64,000 nt of DNA from Vanilla planifolia (lineage: Eukaryota; Streptophyta; Magnoliopsida; Asparagales; Orchidaceae), in the NCBI GenBank assembly GCA_023846275.1, contig CM043870.1:3037527-3101526 (forward strand), written 5' to 3'. A program made the position numbers and the translations under genes. This document shows, one piece after another, positions 50,425 through 60,500 of this stretch (positions within the stretch are counted from its first letter, which is position 1; each line of letters begins with the position of its first letter). The notes under the pieces were generated by a model. It did no database searches. It saw only the letters and a list, made by a program, of their open reading frames with translations, and had not been told where the DNA came from.

Positions 50425-53400
50425 CTAAGGGGGCTCATACACAAAATCAGAAAACAAAATGTTTTTAAAAACCAAGGGGAGGGGCATACCCCAGTCCCAT
50501 ACAAAATGTGAATGCTCAGAAATAACAAAATTTGCCACCCAGTCAGCAGCTGCATTTGCTTCTCGCCTGCAATGTGAGATGCGAAATGACGGGAAGGTCT
50601 TCATCAACTCCGCCAAGCCCCTTCCGTTAGGCCTTTTAGTGGACGATGTGGACTGAAGAAGACTTATGACAGTTTGTAACGAATCACTTTCAAGCCAAAT
50701 GGCAAGCTTGCCTTGGAGCCATTGATGTGCAATTTGCAGAGCCTTAATTGCTGCAAAATATTCAGCTGCAAAGGAATTTGATACATGAATAAAATTACCA
50801 ATCACCTTGACTGGTCTGCCATCCTCATCCCTGAAAATAATACCAACAGCAGCACTGTCATCCTTCTTCCAAGCCGCATCACAGTTAATCTTTATCCATC
50901 CTTTGGGGGGTGGGGACCACGAAGACGAGGAGATTAAATCCAACCCCATGGGGTTGGCGTGGCACCGCTGGTCCAAAGGTTGGACAAGAGATGTAGCATG
51001 CATAATCAAGCGAGCAACATTGCGGGCAGAATTGACACCTTCACCATGCACTTTGCAATTGCGATTTGTCCATATAGCATGAAGCATATAGGCGCACATA
51101 CCAATGAAGTTCACTGCCTTCAAATTCCTGTAATTACTAATAATCCAATCAATCAATTTCACAATAGAATCAATGCCCAAATGCTGAAAATAATCAAACT
51201 TCAATTCAGCCTGCATAAGAACCTCCAACCGAACAGCTGTAGCATATGAACAATCCCAGAAAACATGCTGAATAGATTCATCATCCACACAACCAAACGG
51301 GCAGCTACGAACACTCCCAATTCCACGGTTTACAAGCCAAAGTCTGGTTGGTACCGCAGCCCAATAGATACGCCAAAGGAAGGTTTGTACTTTCGGCTGC
51401 ACCATCAGCTTCCAAATTCGCCCAACATTCACGCTGCAGCAAGAGTTATCCGCTTCCCCCTCAATCAGACGTGTATAAACTTGCTTTGCAAAGCTTTTGG
51501 CCTTCTCACAAGGTTTACAAATGAGCCTATCCTCCTCCTCCAAGCTATCAATAGGCAGATTCAAAATTCGGTTGGACAGAATAGGAGCAAATAATTCCTG
51601 CAATGCATTAACATCCCACTGTGCTGACTCACCAATTAAGCAATTAACTTTCTGAGGAAAAACAACATCCATATTAATAAAGGTTGGCCAACGGTTTAGT
51701 GAATGCGGTCCAATCCAATTGTTCTCATAAAAAGAGCAATTATTTCCATTCGCAATACGCCATTCAGAATTTTCCACCACCCATCCCGCAGCTAGTCGCA
51801 TTAATTTGCAGGTGTTAGAATCTATTCTGTTATAAGATGGGTCACCCAGACGTGTCCGGTACCTGGACATGAAGCTTTTACACCAAAGAATATCCTTCTC
51901 AATCAAGAGCCGCATGCAGTGCTTTGCAGCCAAGGCCCTTTGCCATAGGGAGAGGCGCCGTATGCCAAGACCACCCAACTCATACGGAAGAGTTACCAAC
52001 TGCCAATTCACATAATGGATTGAATTATTCTTTGCAACACCACTCCATAAAAAATGTCTTATAGTCTTCTCAAGATCAGCAATGATACTTGCGGGAACAA
52101 TACAGTGTGAAAGGATATAAACTGGAATGTTGGCCAATACTGATTTAATGAGCAAAAGTCTACCTGCAAAAGATAGCATACGTGCTGACCAAGTCACAAT
52201 CTTGTCCTTAACTTTCTGGATGATGAAAGAAAAGTCCTTCCTTTGAGGCATAGCTGAAATGATTGGAATCCCCAAATACGAACATTCTTTCCCCTGCTTA
52301 ATTTGAAATTTACTGGCTATCATTTTCCTTCGTTTTTTGGACATGTTGCGGCTAAAGAAAATCTTGGATTTTTCATAGTTTACAACCTGTCCAGATACTG
52401 TACCATACTGATGAAGAACAGCTCTGATAGAAGAGACAGCAGAGTGGGAGGCAGGTGCATACAACATGATATCATCTGCAAACATCAAGTGAGAGACCAA
52501 GGGGGCACCTCGCCCGATACTAAACCCAATAGCACTACCAGCGGCTCTATGTTGATAAATCAAGTGAGATAGGTACTCAGAAACAATCACAAAGAGATAC
52601 GGGGATAGGGGGCACCCCTGTCTCAATCCTCTGTTCGCCTCAATCCATGGTAGCTTGACTCCATTAAAAAGAATACCAAACCTGGGATTAGAAATGCAAT
52701 TCATAACCCAATTGCACCATAAATCAGGAAACCCCATCATCTGCAAAATGTGTTTCAAAAAATTCCAGTTCACCCGATCATACGCTTGATCCATATCCAA
52801 TTTAACTGCCATGAGCCCATCAGTAGCAGAAGACCTGTGCATTCTACATGCCATTTCTTGTGCCAAAAATATGTTATCAGAGCTTGTTCTGCCAGGAATG
52901 AATGCAACTTGCTCCTGTGCAATAATGTCAGGAAGTACAGGTTGAAGTCTAGAAACCATAATCTTTGCCACAACTTTATATATTGAGTTGCATAAACTGA
53001 TTGGCCTAAATTGACTTGGTTTGCATGCTCCATGCATTTTCGGTATAAGTGTAACAAGTGTGTCTTTCCATCTTGTAGGCATGCAACCTTCCTGAAAAAA
53101 ATATTGTACTGCTGCAATAACATCAGTTTGCGTAATTTGCCAGTATCCTGTCAAAAATTCACTAGATATCCCGTCATTTCCTGTTGCTTTATTCCTCTTG
53201 AGAGTATATACCGCTTTCCTTATCTCCTCCTCCGAAACAGGTCTAATAAGGGTGACAGCTTGGTCCCTTGATAAGCACCTGCTAGGTGTGAATGAAGGGA
53301 ACACTTCCTGTCCATGCTGGGCACACCACTTATGTTTGAAGAAGTCTAACACACAATCATGTATCTCTCCTTGGTTAGACAAGACCTGTCCTTGATCATT

Positions 53401-54573
53401 TTTCAATTGGTATATTGTATTGTTTCTCAATCGTGAAGTTGCAGCCGCATGAAAATATTTAGTATTTCTATCTCCCAATCTTGCCCAATGCACCTTGGCC
53501 CTCTGACACCACCAGTTTTCCTCAAGTTTCAGTGCAGTATGGTACTCAGTTATATTCTTTGAAAGAGCGTCGTTCTCCTCAGTAGACAAGCCCGAATCCA
53601 CCTCTTTCAGCTGCAGTTGTCTAATAGCACTTTCTAGCTTTTTCGGTTTGCCCACAATATTCCCCAGTTCATTCCTGCTCCATACCTTTAGTGCCTTCAA
53701 TGCACGTTGAAATTTTGTAGATAAAACATCCATAGGAGACCCCCTAGTCCTTCTAAGCCATGCTGTTGCCACCACACCCTGGGTTTGGGGGCAGTGCAGC
53801 CATGCATTCTCAAATTGAGTCCGGCGGGATATACAACCAAGCTCAAGCTTACTAAACTGTATCAGAAGAGGACAATGGTCAGAACCAAGCCTTGTAAGAT
53901 GATACACCGTAGCACCAGTAAATTCTGACACCCCATCAACATTCAAAAAAACCCTATCCAGCCTCTCATAAATTCTGGCCAGACCATCCTTATTGTTACA
54001 CCAGGTATACCTATTGCCAATAAAGCCCAAATCACACAACTGCAGCTCCTGTATGAAGTCACTAAACTCATCCTGAGCCGGCCCATAAGAAAATTTCTTC
54101 CCTCCCTTTTTTTCCTCCTGACTCATAACTACATTAAAGTCACCTGCCACAAGCAGCGGACCACCCAATTCAGCAATCTTCCTTGCCTGTTGCAGTACTA
54201 TCCTCCTTGTTGCAGTCTCCTTTGATGCATATATGCAGCAACAGTGCCAAATTTTTCCACCCATCTGTTCCAGCTGAAGCCCAACCATCTGTCTTGAAGA
54301 GTGTACCACCTTAACTTTAACCCAATCTCTCCAAAGAACAATAATTCCACCAGACAAGCCAACTGACGGCTGAACAAAAAAATTCCAATTTCTCCCAAGA
54401 AGTCGATCCACATCCTTCCTATCAAATTTCATCACTCTGGTTTCCAGCAGTGCAACCACAAAAATTTTATGCTCCCTTACCAGTCGCTGAAGATAGGTTC
54501 TGGATTTTGAAGACTTTATTCCGCGCACATTCCACACTATCAGTGCCGGCTTATTACCTGTTGCTGTATTCAT
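50425..54573 (-). CDS. LINE ORF2: endonuclease, reverse transcriptase, RNase H
   Basis: The frame gives 1382 aa from the ATG at 54573 (MNTATGNKPALIVWNVRGI); an in-frame ATG at 54603 is an alternative. The N-terminal APE-type endonuclease shows WNVRG, LLETR, AGDFNVV and SDHCPLL. The reverse transcriptase shows KATGNDGISSEFL, FRPISLCNSIYKVVAKI, KLDMDQAYDRVNW with catalytic Asp, LRQGCPLSPYLF and HLMFADDIMLY. A zinc-binding zf-RVT region ends near CPFGCVDDESIQHVFWDC. The C-terminal RNase H has INCDAAWKKD, AEYFAAIKAL, ESDSLQ and REANAAADWVA. These are the parts known to nick target DNA and copy the element RNA in place. All catalytic motifs are intact. The start lies inside the end of ORFx (stop 54556-54554), suggesting reinitiation. 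Confidence 0.95.
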   Translation of the reverse strand: MNTATGNKPALIVWNVRGIKSSKSRTYLQRLVREHKIFVVALLETRVMKFDRKDVDRLLGRNWNFFVQPSVGLSGGIIVLWRDWVKVKVVHSSRQMVGLQLEQMGGKIWHCCCIYASKETATRRIVLQQARKIAELGGPLLVAGDFNVVMSQEEKKGGKKFSYGPAQDEFSDFIQELQLCDLGFIGNRYTWCNNKDGLARIYERLDRVFLNVDGVSEFTGATVYHLTRLGSDHCPLLIQFSKLELGCISRRTQFENAWLHCPQTQGVVATAWLRRTRGSPMDVLSTKFQRALKALKVWSRNELGNIVGKPKKLESAIRQLQLKEVDSGLSTEENDALSKNITEYHTALKLEENWWCQRAKVHWARLGDRNTKYFHAAATSRLRNNTIYQLKNDQGQVLSNQGEIHDCVLDFFKHKWCAQHGQEVFPSFTPSRCLSRDQAVTLIRPVSEEEIRKAVYTLKRNKATGNDGISSEFLTGYWQITQTDVIAAVQYFFQEGCMPTRWKDTLVTLIPKMHGACKPSQFRPISLCNSIYKVVAKIMVSRLQPVLPDIIAQEQVAFIPGRTSSDNIFLAQEMACRMHRSSATDGLMAVKLDMDQAYDRVNWNFLKHILQMMGFPDLWCNWVMNCISNPRFGILFNGVKLPWIEANRGLRQGCPLSPYLFVIVSEYLSHLIYQHRAAGSAIGFSIGRGAPLVSHLMFADDIMLYAPASHSAVSSIRAVLHQYGTVSGQVVNYEKSKIFFSRNMSKKRRKMIASKFQIKQGKECSYLGIPIISAMPQRKDFSFIIQKVKDKIVTWSARMLSFAGRLLLIKSVLANIPVYILSHCIVPASIIADLEKTIRHFLWSGVAKNNSIHYVNWQLVTLPYELGGLGIRRLSLWQRALAAKHCMRLLIEKDILWCKSFMSRYRTRLGDPSYNRIDSNTCKLMRLAAGWVVENSEWRIANGNNCSFYENNWIGPHSLNRWPTFINMDVVFPQKVNCLIGESAQWDVNALQELFAPILSNRILNLPIDSLEEEDRLICKPCEKAKSFAKQVYTRLIEGEADNSCCSVNVGRIWKLMVQPKVQTFLWRIYWAAVPTRLWLVNRGIGSVRSCPFGCVDDESIQHVFWDCSYATAVRLEVLMQAELKFDYFQHLGIDSIVKLIDWIISNYRNLKAVNFIGMCAYMLHAIWTNRNCKVHGEGVNSARNVARLIMHATSLVQPLDQRCHANPMGLDLISSSSWSPPPKGWIKINCDAAWKKDDSAAVGIIFRDEDGRPVKVIGNFIHVSNSFAAEYFAAIKALQIAHQWLQGKLAIWLESDSLQTVISLLQSTSSTKRPNGRGLAELMKTFPSFRISHCRREANAAADWVANFVISEHSHFVWDWGMPLPLVFKNILFSDFVYEPP

Positions 54574-56786
54574 TATAAATGATTTTACAATGTGTCCCTG
54601 CATTCCGAGCGACAATGCTCGCACCACACCAAGCAATTGGTTGACCCCCACTCAACCCCGCAGCAATCTGCATCAAAGGTGCTATGATGCAATGGTAAAT
54701 AGCCTCATTTTCACACATCACCGCTGCAATTTGCTTCCAAATCCTGCGCCCAATCCCATCCACAGGTTTGCTGCAGCAATTATTATCCCATATGGTGATG
54801 CTGTTCATCCTCCAGTGCGTGAGCTGCACTGCAACATGGAAATACCGTTCATCACCTGCCACACCAATCCAGCCGACACTGATCAATCCAGCCGACGAGC
54901 AGCCATACCAATCCAGCCGACGAGCAGCCCCATCAAGGTGAACCAGAGGACAGAGCATGCCCGATCGAGGCAGAGCGTCTTCAGCAATCAGAAATCTGGT
55001 GGTAGTGGAGTTGACCCAAAGCTCCATTTTCTTTATAAACAGCAACAACAGATATAGAAGAGGGCACTGCATGATTAACCCGCGAGCAATCACCCACAAA
55101 CCGAGGGGCGTGAAACAAAACAGCATGCCGACCAACAGAGTGGGACCATCATCCGACCAAACCCACGGGTCATCAACCAGCTGCTCCAATTGAACAATAG
55201 ATCTGTTTCCATCCATTCCCATTCCAAATATCAACCAATCCAGCACCCTCAACCAGCCAAAGAGCAACCACATGCCAATCCCAAACCAGCACAGGGGGAA
55301 TTGCATACACAAAGCCATCACAGCAGATTCATACACACATCCAAACAACAGCAAATAAGCAAAGCGTGGCACACCGTCGGCCAGAATCACTCGACAAAAT
55401 CGGGAAAACGAGGTTTGGCACACCTTCGGCCAGCATAAAACCAAGGAAAAACAACTCAAAGCTCCGCCACGCAGGCGAGAGAAAGACAGACCTGCGTGCC
55501 GCCCCGGCATGTTAATTTTGTGCTTCATTAATAAGAGTAAGAGGGGGATGAAGCTCAATCAGCCGTCCCGGCCGTTCCGCACCCTGCCGACTCACCTCGG
55601 TTGCAATTGCCTTCCCCACAGTCACATTCGGCACAGCTGTGCTAAGTCTCTCGTGCTCCAGAACACGCCCCGCAGGCTGCAAATTCGCCTCCGAATTACG
55701 AGTCACCCGAGTACCATTCGTCAGCGTCACGTTCTGCCGCTGCCGGTCATACGGAATCCATTTCGTTCCCGTCATCGGCCTCGTCTCCGGAAATCTCCGG
55801 CCCGGTAGCGAACCCGACCGGTTAGCTGGCCCGGATTGCCCATTCCTGCGCAAAGGCCTGCGCGACCTGCCCCTGGTTCGGCTTTTGCTATGGACCACCA
55901 TCCATGGACCGAACCTGGTTCGGTCCAATTCCTTCTCCTGCGCCTCCACCGGGATGTTAAAACTGAGCGGGTCCGGTTTAATTGCTTGGGCGGACCGGTC
56001 CACCGGTCCAGGAATTTCCCCAACCTGCTGCTGCCTCCCTTCTTCCAGCCGGTCCACCGATCCAGGAATTTCCCCAACCTGATGCTGCTGCTGCCTCCCA
56101 TCTTCCAGCCGCACCTCACTTTGTTTTTCCGGCTGAACCGGCTTGCACGCACCAGTGATATGACCTGCCCTTCCGCAGTCAAAACAGATCCTGGGCAAAC
56201 CTTCATACTCAAATCTCTGAAATATTCTCCCATTACTGCTATTAAGCCAAATTCCAGGACGAAGAGGTTTAGCCAAGTTTGCCCTAATGCAAATACGGGC
56301 AAAAGGAGTTCTCTCCATTCCCGAGGTCCATCCATCAATTTGTAATGGTTCTCCAATAGTTGAAGCAACCCGAATCAAGTTGACAGAGTCCCAGTACACA
56401 AAAGGTAAATCAGGCAGGCGCACCCAAATTGGCGCCGACATAATAACAGATGGGCTCGGAACAAAATCCGAGGTCCATTTGTCCAAACCAAAGAGTTGAT
56501 CATTCACAAACCAGGGACCGCCGTGCCAAACAAAGTCCCTATCCGCCTGGTTGGTGAAATGTAAAGCGATACAACCTTTTCCCATATCCAGTACGCGGAA
56601 CCCCTGAAAGTGTCCCCAGCGCCTCTGCAACTCGCGAGCAAGCCACAAAAAAGAAAACCTTCCTCCATAAAGCCGCCCAACTAAGTCATACTGGTGGTAG
56701 ACAACTCGTCGCTGCATAGCATGTTCACACATTTGGACCTCCTGCCCATCAAAATACTCGTCAACAGATTTTGGTGCCAAATGTGC
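51258..56786 (-). repeat. Right arm of 5.5-kb inverted repeat
   Basis: Partner of 44857-50385. It belongs to the full-length LINE. Together with its partner it would fold into a very long hairpin if one transcript crossed both arms. Confidence 0.9.
54554..55528 (-). CDS. Third LINE ORF (ORFx), tentative Ulp1-like protease domain
   Basis: This frame of 324 codons fills the space between ORF1 and ORF2. A second ATG at 55510 (318 aa) comes one base after the ORF1 stop (TAA-C-ATG). The stop lies 17-19 bases inside ORF2's likely start. A frame this long is unlikely by chance, about 1 in ten million for uniform bases. The first half is hydrophobic with several possible membrane stretches. In the C-terminal third, FHVAVQL, then ITIWDNN 12 residues after the His, and QPIAWCGASIV place H, D, Q and C with spacings 17, 48 and 5. 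This recalls Ulp1/SENP-type (C48) cysteine proteases, which some plant DNA transposons carry. The Trp after His is Val and the Asp before Cys is Trp, so the match is weak. A 25-bp tandem repeat at about 54880-54929 shifts frame between units, arguing against strong constraint there. Confidence 0.45.
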   Translation of the reverse strand: MKHKINMPGRHAGLSFSRLRGGALSCFSLVLCWPKVCQTSFSRFCRVILADGVPRFAYLLLFGCVYESAVMALCMQFPLCWFGIGMWLLFGWLRVLDWLIFGMGMDGNRSIVQLEQLVDDPWVWSDDGPTLLVGMLFCFTPLGLWVIARGLIMQCPLLYLLLLFIKKMELWVNSTTTRFLIAEDALPRSGMLCPLVHLDGAARRLDWYGCSSAGLISVGWIGVAGDERYFHVAVQLTHWRMNSITIWDNNCCSKPVDGIGRRIWKQIAAVMCENEAIYHCIIAPLMQIAAGLSGGQPIAWCGASIVARNAGTHCKIIYNEYSNR

Positions 56787-57425
56787 TATATTCATATTGG
56801 GAGGCCTAGCCAAGGTATTAATGCCTGGCTGCGAGAGCGCGGGCACAACAGATGGAATACCAATACGACCCGGCGACCCAGCCGGCGACCCAGCCAATAC
56901 TTCTTTGAATGATTTTTTCCCCGTCCCAGGGCTGGAAACACCTTCCTCAGCTACTAATCTGCCCGACACAACATGCTGCAGGTCATTCTTACCCTCTGTG
57001 GCATTATGCCGAACAGGTGAAATGCATCCTTCCTGCTGCAGTGAAGAGGCAACCCCATGGCTGCATTGACCTTCGTCCCTACCCCCAAGCACGGCTAACG
57101 GCTGTGCAAAGTTGTCGGCGTGAACAGCCGGCACTCCGTCCCGATCCCCCACCGGACTGACGTCATCCACCGTAGTGATCACTGCCTTCCCTTTCTCCGT
57201 CAAACGCGCCTTCTGGATTGAACCCAGCGCTTCACCAGCAAGAATAATGGAGTCTGGGGCCAACGGAGACATTTGAGACTCAATTTCATCGTCCGCCGTA
57301 CCCGTTTCCGATTGAACATCTAACGCCCCTGAACTGCCCTCAATCGCTGGCGAAACAGTCGAGGAAGTCTTCCCTTTCACCACAATACCCGTTGGACGGA
57401 CCTTCTTAACCTTAGCCCCTGCCAT
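55512..57425 (-). CDS. LINE ORF1: RNA-binding gag-like protein with CCHC knuckle
   Basis: The frame gives 637 aa from the ATG at 57425 (MAGAKVKKVRPTGIVVKGK). The N-terminal 200 residues are low in complexity and rich in Ser, Gly and Val. A DUF4283-type domain spans about 230-365 (VGRLYGGRFSFLWLARELQ, ALHFTNQADRDFVWHGGPW, PIWVRLPDLPF). A zinc knuckle follows at Cys414, Cys417, His422, Cys427 (CFDCGRAGHITGAC). The C-terminal part is basic, with RTRGRSRRPLRR. Such proteins in plant L1 elements bind element RNA to form the transposition particle. A tandem repeat of about 18-20 residues follows the knuckle. The stop codon touches the start of ORFx. Confidence 0.93.
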   Translation of the reverse strand: MAGAKVKKVRPTGIVVKGKTSSTVSPAIEGSSGALDVQSETGTADDEIESQMSPLAPDSIILAGEALGSIQKARLTEKGKAVITTVDDVSPVGDRDGVPAVHADNFAQPLAVLGGRDEGQCSHGVASSLQQEGCISPVRHNATEGKNDLQHVVSGRLVAEEGVSSPGTGKKSFKEVLAGSPAGSPGRIGIPSVVPALSQPGINTLARPPNMNIAHLAPKSVDEYFDGQEVQMCEHAMQRRVVYHQYDLVGRLYGGRFSFLWLARELQRRWGHFQGFRVLDMGKGCIALHFTNQADRDFVWHGGPWFVNDQLFGLDKWTSDFVPSPSVIMSAPIWVRLPDLPFVYWDSVNLIRVASTIGEPLQIDGWTSGMERTPFARICIRANLAKPLRPGIWLNSSNGRIFQRFEYEGLPRICFDCGRAGHITGACKPVQPEKQSEVRLEDGRQQQHQVGEIPGSVDRLEEGRQQQVGEIPGPVDRSAQAIKPDPLSFNIPVEAQEKELDRTRFGPWMVVHSKSRTRGRSRRPLRRNGQSGPANRSGSLPGRRFPETRPMTGTKWIPYDRQRQNVTLTNGTRVTRNSEANLQPAGRVLEHERLSTAVPNVTVGKAIATEVSRQGAERPGRLIELHPPLTLINEAQN

Positions 57426-57575
57426 CCCGTCGCTGGCAGCACGTCGCTCCCGGGGACGACGATCGAACGCGCTCCAACGCGGTTCGAACCGCGTTCGCAG
57501 ACGCGCCCCACCGCAGGCGCGGGCGGGCGAATTGCTTTTGCGAAAAATTCCAATTGTTTTCTTCTAGGGTTTCCA
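57426..57575 (-). promoter_or_regulatory. LINE 5' UTR / internal promoter region
   Basis: About 150 GC-rich bases precede ORF1. The first bases on the minus strand read tggaaaccctagaagaaaac, like many plant transcript leaders. The region contains a perfect 20-bp palindrome at 57476-57495 (aacgcggttcgaaccgcgtt). L1-type elements need a promoter that lies inside the transcribed unit, so this is the likely place. Promoter activity is inferred. Confidence 0.55.
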
Positions 57576-57590
57576 ATACCTCTTTTTTGA
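57576..57590. repeat. Right target-site duplication of the LINE complex
   Basis: The word atacctcttttttga matches the left border at 43961-43976 except for one T. The empty site therefore probably read atacctcttttttgacatgg. Confidence 0.75.
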
Positions 57591-60500
57591 CATGGTGATG
57601 AAAACTAAAATATGTATGTATGGGAGAAAAATATTCTCATAGAAATATATCTATTACTTAAAAAATAAAAGCATGTGAATCACATATAGTATGAGAACTA
57701 TAGTACTTGAGCTAATTGCAAATTATTTTCTCAAAATTCTATTAATAAGTGAGATTGTGTTGAGAACTGTTTGGACATGTTGAATCTATAGACTGATATA
57801 TTATCACGATCATTCAATGAAATAATTATTAATTCTTATGATATTCTTGCACTATTATTCAAAAATTATTCCTTACTTTGGTGCACAATAGGCTTGCCCG
57901 ATTTTGAATTTGAAAGGTGATGCATAATTTGGAAGATTATTATACCATAAAATATAGTATTTTTTAGATGCATAAGAAGTTTAAAATCTAGTTATTTAAA
58001 CGATCAAATCATATTAACACTAAAATCTACTGATCAACCATAACCCCTCCTCTACTTACTAATCATCACAAGCATCATGCGCATCTTGTCAAATATCTAT
58101 TGCCACACATTATGAGAATCAACATTATTTTATTAAAAAATTTTATAACGTTAAATGTTTTTGTGACAACTTTATCTAGGACAATATATTGTCTTATTAA
58201 TTGACTTGTTTCAACTCAAGTGGGTAATAATTACTACAATGCTTATTATTCATCATATTTTTCTATTATAGAGGTATATATTAGTTGTTAGATATTTCAT
58301 TCTATGTTATTGTCAATGGTTTATAAAAGAAATAAAAAATACTATTGTTTGTTGATATTAGGTCACACTTGAGTGAATTAATTCTCATTAAGTTTTATTA
58401 TTCCAATCGTGGTATGATAGAACATATTTCATTCCTACTCATCTCACTGCAGGTCACCATGCAAGCAAACAAACATCGCACATGATAGTCAATGAAATAT
58501 TACTTCGTGCCTCAAAATATTTAAAGTCGATAAGAAGGGAGACAAATATGATAAGAGGGAAGAGACATGGTTGGCACAAGAGTTTATTGATGTAGTGAAG
58601 ATGTCATAGGTTAGAGATGGGCATGAGGAATTGGGAGCTTGACTTAAGAGTAAGCCAAGTAATGAGGTAATATTTATAACTAGTAGCTTCTAACCTCTAG
58701 CAATGAGGCAATGGTAAGAACTCAACAGACAAATAAATGAAGGATAAAGAGACAAATAAAGAAATTTTGTCTCATATGAGCTAAGTATAATACAAATGCT
58801 CTTCAACAAATTTTAGATGGGTTGAATTGCTTTATGCTAAGATCTAGTCAAATGAAGTAACATTATTTATATATTTAGGCATGATGTTTTTATTAGCTTG
58901 GATACCTCTAGATTGATGTTCAACAAATTATTAAGACCTAATATTGAGAATTGATAGACAATTCAACTATTAATATTGACGAGACAATATCATTATCACT
59001 ATGATTACAGAAAACCATTTATATTTAACTATATTGATTTATTTTTACCTCTGTCTTATTCTTGAACTTATCTCATATAATTATTTATAACTCAAATATG
59101 ATTGTTTATATTTAAATAATTCATTTGATAATTATTATTTTATACACAGTTTTTTTGTAATATGAATTTTTTTTGTGTGCTTGGCTCAAACTCCAACAAA
59201 TTGCCAAAGATATAAATATAGAATACAGAATTATGAGATTTGATATGTATGTATATATATTTCTATATTATAGTGGTCCCATAGACTTTTAATATGAATA
59301 TATTATCATTTATAGTTTTATTGATATTGTCACTCTTAATATATTAATCTAAACCATTTTATAACATGCATTCCTAAAATTAATGTAAATATTATTATAT
59401 TAGTAAATATATATTACGTGATAAATATGGTATTATAATTATTTAAAATACGTAAAATATGCCTAAAAGTTAAGAAGTGGACAGGACAAAAAATGTATTA
59501 CATATACCTTGAGATAGCTAAGACATGATCTGTAGATTCAGTTGTAACGATAGAGTTAATCTTAGATAAATTTATTTGAAAAGGAAAAAAGAGAATATAA
59601 TCAAAATTTTATATAATGATCTTTAGTAGATCAACTTATATAAAGATATTTGTATAAATAAAATTAGATAAAGCTTTTACTAGTAAAGATTGTTCTTCTG
59701 CTTTATTTATACTTATATAAACAAACATCTATATGTGGGAAGGTACCTTAAAATCGATCATATAGTCATATATAACAAACTTTGCATCCTACATATGTTG
59801 CTTGGCATAAGGAGGCCACATGCTAATATAAGGAAGGAGAACACTCAAATGTTGCTTTGCTTTACAAGAGAAGCACGAATGCCTTAATCCAAAAGGCTTT
59901 GATAGTTATGTCATTTAAGCCAAAGCACCAAAAGAGAGAGTGATAATAAAAATTCAACCCAAGAAACACTCTTTCATTTAGGCCTCAACAACAAACCCTA
60001 ACCAACCATTTTGCCCTCATATTGGCACCTTAATTAGCTAAGGCTTTTAACAACATGCATTCCATGAGCTTATGTAGGAGAGCCCTATCAAAAAGAAAAG
60101 TTAGCAAAAAGAAGAGCAAATGGGTTCAAAGAGAGCTGCGTTGGTGAGAAATGTCGTGGGAAAAAGAACAAACAGTTTATGAGCACAATGGGATGAGTAA
60201 AGAGGAAGGGAAGCAGCTCAGCTGTAGTATGCTTCACGAAGGTTTCTTTCGCATTTGAAGAAGAAAAAGGAAGCTAAGCTCTTCGTTTCGTTAAATAAGA
60301 GGAGAATGGATGTCTCGTGAAACAGAGAGCAGCTGTTTGGGCTTGTGATGAAAAGCACCTTTTCCTCCTTCCTCGTCGCAGAGGAAGCAAAATAGAACAA
60401 AACCGGGGAGAAAGGTGCTTTTTCAACAAAAGTCGAAACACTCATCATTACACCAATCTTCCCCTTTTTCTTCTCGGAGCTGACGAGACGAGGAATTCGA

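Larger units (their letters stand above)
50386..57575 (-). mobile_element. Full-length L1-type LINE with intact ORFs
   Basis: A 7.2-kb non-LTR retrotransposon reads right to left. It has a GC-rich 5' UTR of about 150 bases (57575-57426), ORF1 (57425-55512), a third ORF (55528-54554), ORF2 (54573-50425), a 35-base 3' UTR and a short A-tail at 50385-50389. No frameshift or stop interrupts the ORFs, so the copy may be able to move on its own. Its 3' end abuts the inverted copy directly, and its 5' end is followed by a target-site duplication shared with the far left end of the complex. This suggests the full copy came first and the inverted copy landed in its A-tail. Confidence 0.93.

Noticed and set aside
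57476..57495. ggttcgaa word, like a tRNA T-loop, near the LINE 5' end
   Set aside because: It is part of a perfect palindrome, and no acceptor, D or anticodon arms fit around it.
43961..57590. LINE complex as an assembly error
   Set aside because: The outer target-site duplication, the one-base difference between arms and the logical twin-priming junctions argue for a real structure. Spanning long reads would settle it.
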